Source: Bdellovibrionales bacterium
GTDB taxonomy: Bacteria > Bdellovibrionota > Bdellovibrionia > Bdellovibrionales > UBA1609
DNA: 6,074 bases
NCBI GenBank assembly: GCA_020435185.1
Contig: JAGRAA010000004.1
Span: 766 to 6,839 of the forward strand
Direction of reading: 5' to 3'
Below the pieces are notes generated by a model. That model made no database searches. It had not been told where the DNA came from and saw nothing but the letters and a program-made list of their open reading frames with translations. Positions 4,726 to 6,074 of this stretch are shown here, one piece after another (position 1 is the stretch's first letter; the number at the start of each line of letters is the position of its first letter). A program made the position numbers and the translations under genes.

Positions 4726-6074
4726 TGTCTAGTTTTAGCATGAACAGCACAGTAGAACTTATGAAAAAGCCCCTTATGGAAGGGGCTTTTTTGAATAAAA
4801 ACCATTCCACAGCAGACGTTTTAATTCAGGTTGATTTTGGCGCCTCTCAAAAAAACTTATTGAATAACTTAAAAGGTATAGTTTTTGATTGGCAGCTCGA
4901 GAAATTTTCTACTCATAAAGTATTGCAGAAGTTTGATACTCCCATGGGTCCACTGTATTTACTTTTACCTTTTGCTAATCCAGTCAAAGAAGGTATCCTT
5001 CCGGCATCAGAACACGTGTTGATCAAGAAAGCTATGGGCTTGTTATTAACGACCTTAGAGCATGAGGGAGCAAGTAAAGTACAGGTTGAGTTCAAAGGAG
5101 GAGATAAAGATTATCTCCGTTCTGCATTTTGTGGTTTAGAAATTGCGGCTTACAGCTATAAAAGCATTGTGACTCAAAAACAGATGAAGATGAGTTGGGC
5201 TTTTACCAAGGATAAAGGAAAAATATCTAAAGAAGATTTTGATCGTGGACTAACTTTAGGTCAGGCTGTGAATATTGCACGCCACGTGGTGAACATTCCA
5301 CCAAATATTTTAAATCCAACATCGTATTCCAGATCTATAGAAAAGTTTTTTAAAAACAAACCTGGGTTTAAAGTCAATATTTGGAATAAAGCTCGATTGC
5401 AGAAAGAAAACATGCAGCTCATTCTTGCTGTTGGAGCAGGAAGTGAACATCCGCCCTGTATGATTCATCTCAGTTATAGACCGACGGGGAGTAAAAACAA
5501 AAAACCGATGGCTTTTGTGGGGAAAGGAATTACCTACGACACTGGAGGGCTTAATTTAAAGCCAGGTGGAAGCATGAGAAATATGAAAAAAGACATGGGT
5601 GGTTCAGCGGCTTTGTTAGGTTTGGCATTCTGGGCAGAAAGAAGCAAGTCAAAGACTCCGATGGATTTTTATTTTGCCATTGCCGAGAACTCCGTGGATG
5701 AAAGATCCTTTCGGCCAGGAGACATTTTAGTTTCAAGAAAAGGCATTTCTGTTGAAATTGACAATACAGATGCTGAGGGTCGGCTTGTGCTTGCTGATGC
5801 GTTAGATGTGGCACAAAAGCAAAAGCCTACTCCTTCAGCGATTGTAAATATGGCTACTTTGACCGGGGCGATTAAAATTGCCTTGGGCAAGGACATAGCA
5901 GGATTATTCTGCACAGATGATACGCTTCAAAATAAACTATGTGTGGCGGGAGTGGATTCGGGAGATCTTGTGTGGCCGATGCCCATGTATGAGCCTTACA
6001 ATAGTCGATTACAAAGCTCTGTGGCTGACGTCGTGAATAGCAGCGACAGTTTTGGTTCTTCTATTACGGCGGCC
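4725..6074 (+). CDS. pepA: M17 family leucyl aminopeptidase, 3' end outside the window
   Basis: The frame is open from ATG 4725 to the window end (450 codons seen, gene incomplete). It is a cytoplasmic two-metal aminopeptidase of peptidase family M17. The divergent N-terminal domain covers about residues 28-160, the catalytic domain from about 170. The catalytic set is complete: VGKGITYDTGGLNLKPGG (Lys267, Asp272, catalytic Lys279), MKKDMGGSAA (Asp290) and NTDAEGRLVLADAL (Asp349, Glu351, catalytic Arg353), equivalent to E. coli PepA Lys270, Asp275, Lys282, Asp293, Asp352, Glu354 and Arg356. The start is uncertain: ATG 4725 overlaps the FKBP stop (TAATG) and suits termination-reinitiation but has no clear Shine-Dalgarno; ATGs at 4740, 4761 and 4776 also lack one; TTG 4791 has AAGGGG (4780-4785) 5 nt upstream. 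Homology to the family is not evident before about residue 30, so the later start remains possible. An intrinsic terminator lies in this uncertain region. Confidence 0.92.
   Translation, partial: MSSFSMNSTVELMKKPLMEGAFLNKNHSTADVLIQVDFGASQKNLLNNLKGIVFDWQLEKFSTHKVLQKFDTPMGPLYLLLPFANPVKEGILPASEHVLIKKAMGLLLTTLEHEGASKVQVEFKGGDKDYLRSAFCGLEIAAYSYKSIVTQKQMKMSWAFTKDKGKISKEDFDRGLTLGQAVNIARHVVNIPPNILNPTSYSRSIEKFFKNKPGFKVNIWNKARLQKENMQLILAVGAGSEHPPCMIHLSYRPTGSKNKKPMAFVGKGITYDTGGLNLKPGGSMRNMKKDMGGSAALLGLAFWAERSKSKTPMDFYFAIAENSVDERSFRPGDILVSRKGISVEIDNTDAEGRLVLADALDVAQKQKPTPSAIVNMATLTGAIKIALGKDIAGLFCTDDTLQNKLCVAGVDSGDLVWPMPMYEPYNSRLQSSVADVVNSSDSFGSSITAA
4764..4792 (+). terminator. Strong intrinsic terminator inside the start of the aminopeptidase frame
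   Basis: AAAAAGCCCCTT (4764-4775), loop ATGG, AAGGGGCTTTTT, with the T run reaching 4792: a perfect 12-bp stem including a GCCCC/GGGGC core, 4-nt loop and six Ts. It lies 38 bp after the FKBP stop and would end that transcript, yet it is within the open frame of the aminopeptidase (codons 14-23 if ATG 4725 is used). Its 3' arm also contains the AAGGGG that could serve the alternative TTG start. Being a near-perfect palindrome flanked by As and Ts, it could also work on the opposite strand, where no gene needs it. Confidence 0.8.

Noticed and set aside
4616..4810. 64-codon minus-strand frame across the FKBP/aminopeptidase junction
   Set aside because: It runs through the terminator hairpin and the end of a well-supported gene, and is a hydrophobic low-complexity translation.
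5551..5914. Two minus-strand open frames opposite the aminopeptidase catalytic domain
   Set aside because: They lie opposite the strongly conserved M17 metal-binding blocks, overlap one another in different frames, and have no ribosome site or recognisable domain.

Overview
The window looks like ordinary chromosomal DNA from a low-GC (roughly 40%), Gram-negative bacterium. It contains no mobile element, CRISPR array, rRNA or tRNA. The set of genes is a ChaN-like protein end, DUF2288, an exported Ntn hydrolase, a short HisRS with an unusual motif 3, a Mip/FkpA-type lipoprotein and an M17 aminopeptidase. A Bdellovibrionota-like (low-GC Bdellovibrio relative) host would fit, but this is an inference from gene style and not a proof.

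Layout. Positions 2-214 (+) hold the C-terminal end of a ChaN/Tiki-like protein, followed 21 bp later by a DUF2288 gene (236-526, +); the two look co-transcribed. Facing them is an exported choloylglycine-hydrolase-family amidase (647-1720, -), with a hairpin (593-631) between the convergent units. The amidase has its own promoter (1755-1784, -). Upstream of it, also on the minus strand, is a 62-residue protein of unknown function (1863-2051). That gene is divergent from a hotdog acyl-CoA thioesterase gene (2166-2579, +), and the spacer between them carries operator-like repeats at 2092-2125. The thioesterase gene overlaps tail-to-tail by 11 bp with hisS (2569-3870, -). hisS has a well-formed promoter whose predicted +1 falls on the ATG, so its mRNA is probably leaderless. 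Divergent from hisS is an FKBP-type prolyl isomerase lipoprotein gene (4039-4725, +). Its stop codon overlaps the ATG of an M17 leucyl aminopeptidase gene (4725 to the window end, +, incomplete).

Most genes are housekeeping or envelope functions: tRNA charging, periplasmic folding, peptide turnover, thioester and amide hydrolysis. I see no new multi-gene system. The interest is regulatory: a textbook intrinsic terminator lying inside the first codons of the aminopeptidase frame, a probably leaderless hisS, and a cluster of ACTAGT-type repeats and a 17-bp dyad between the small gene and the thioesterase.
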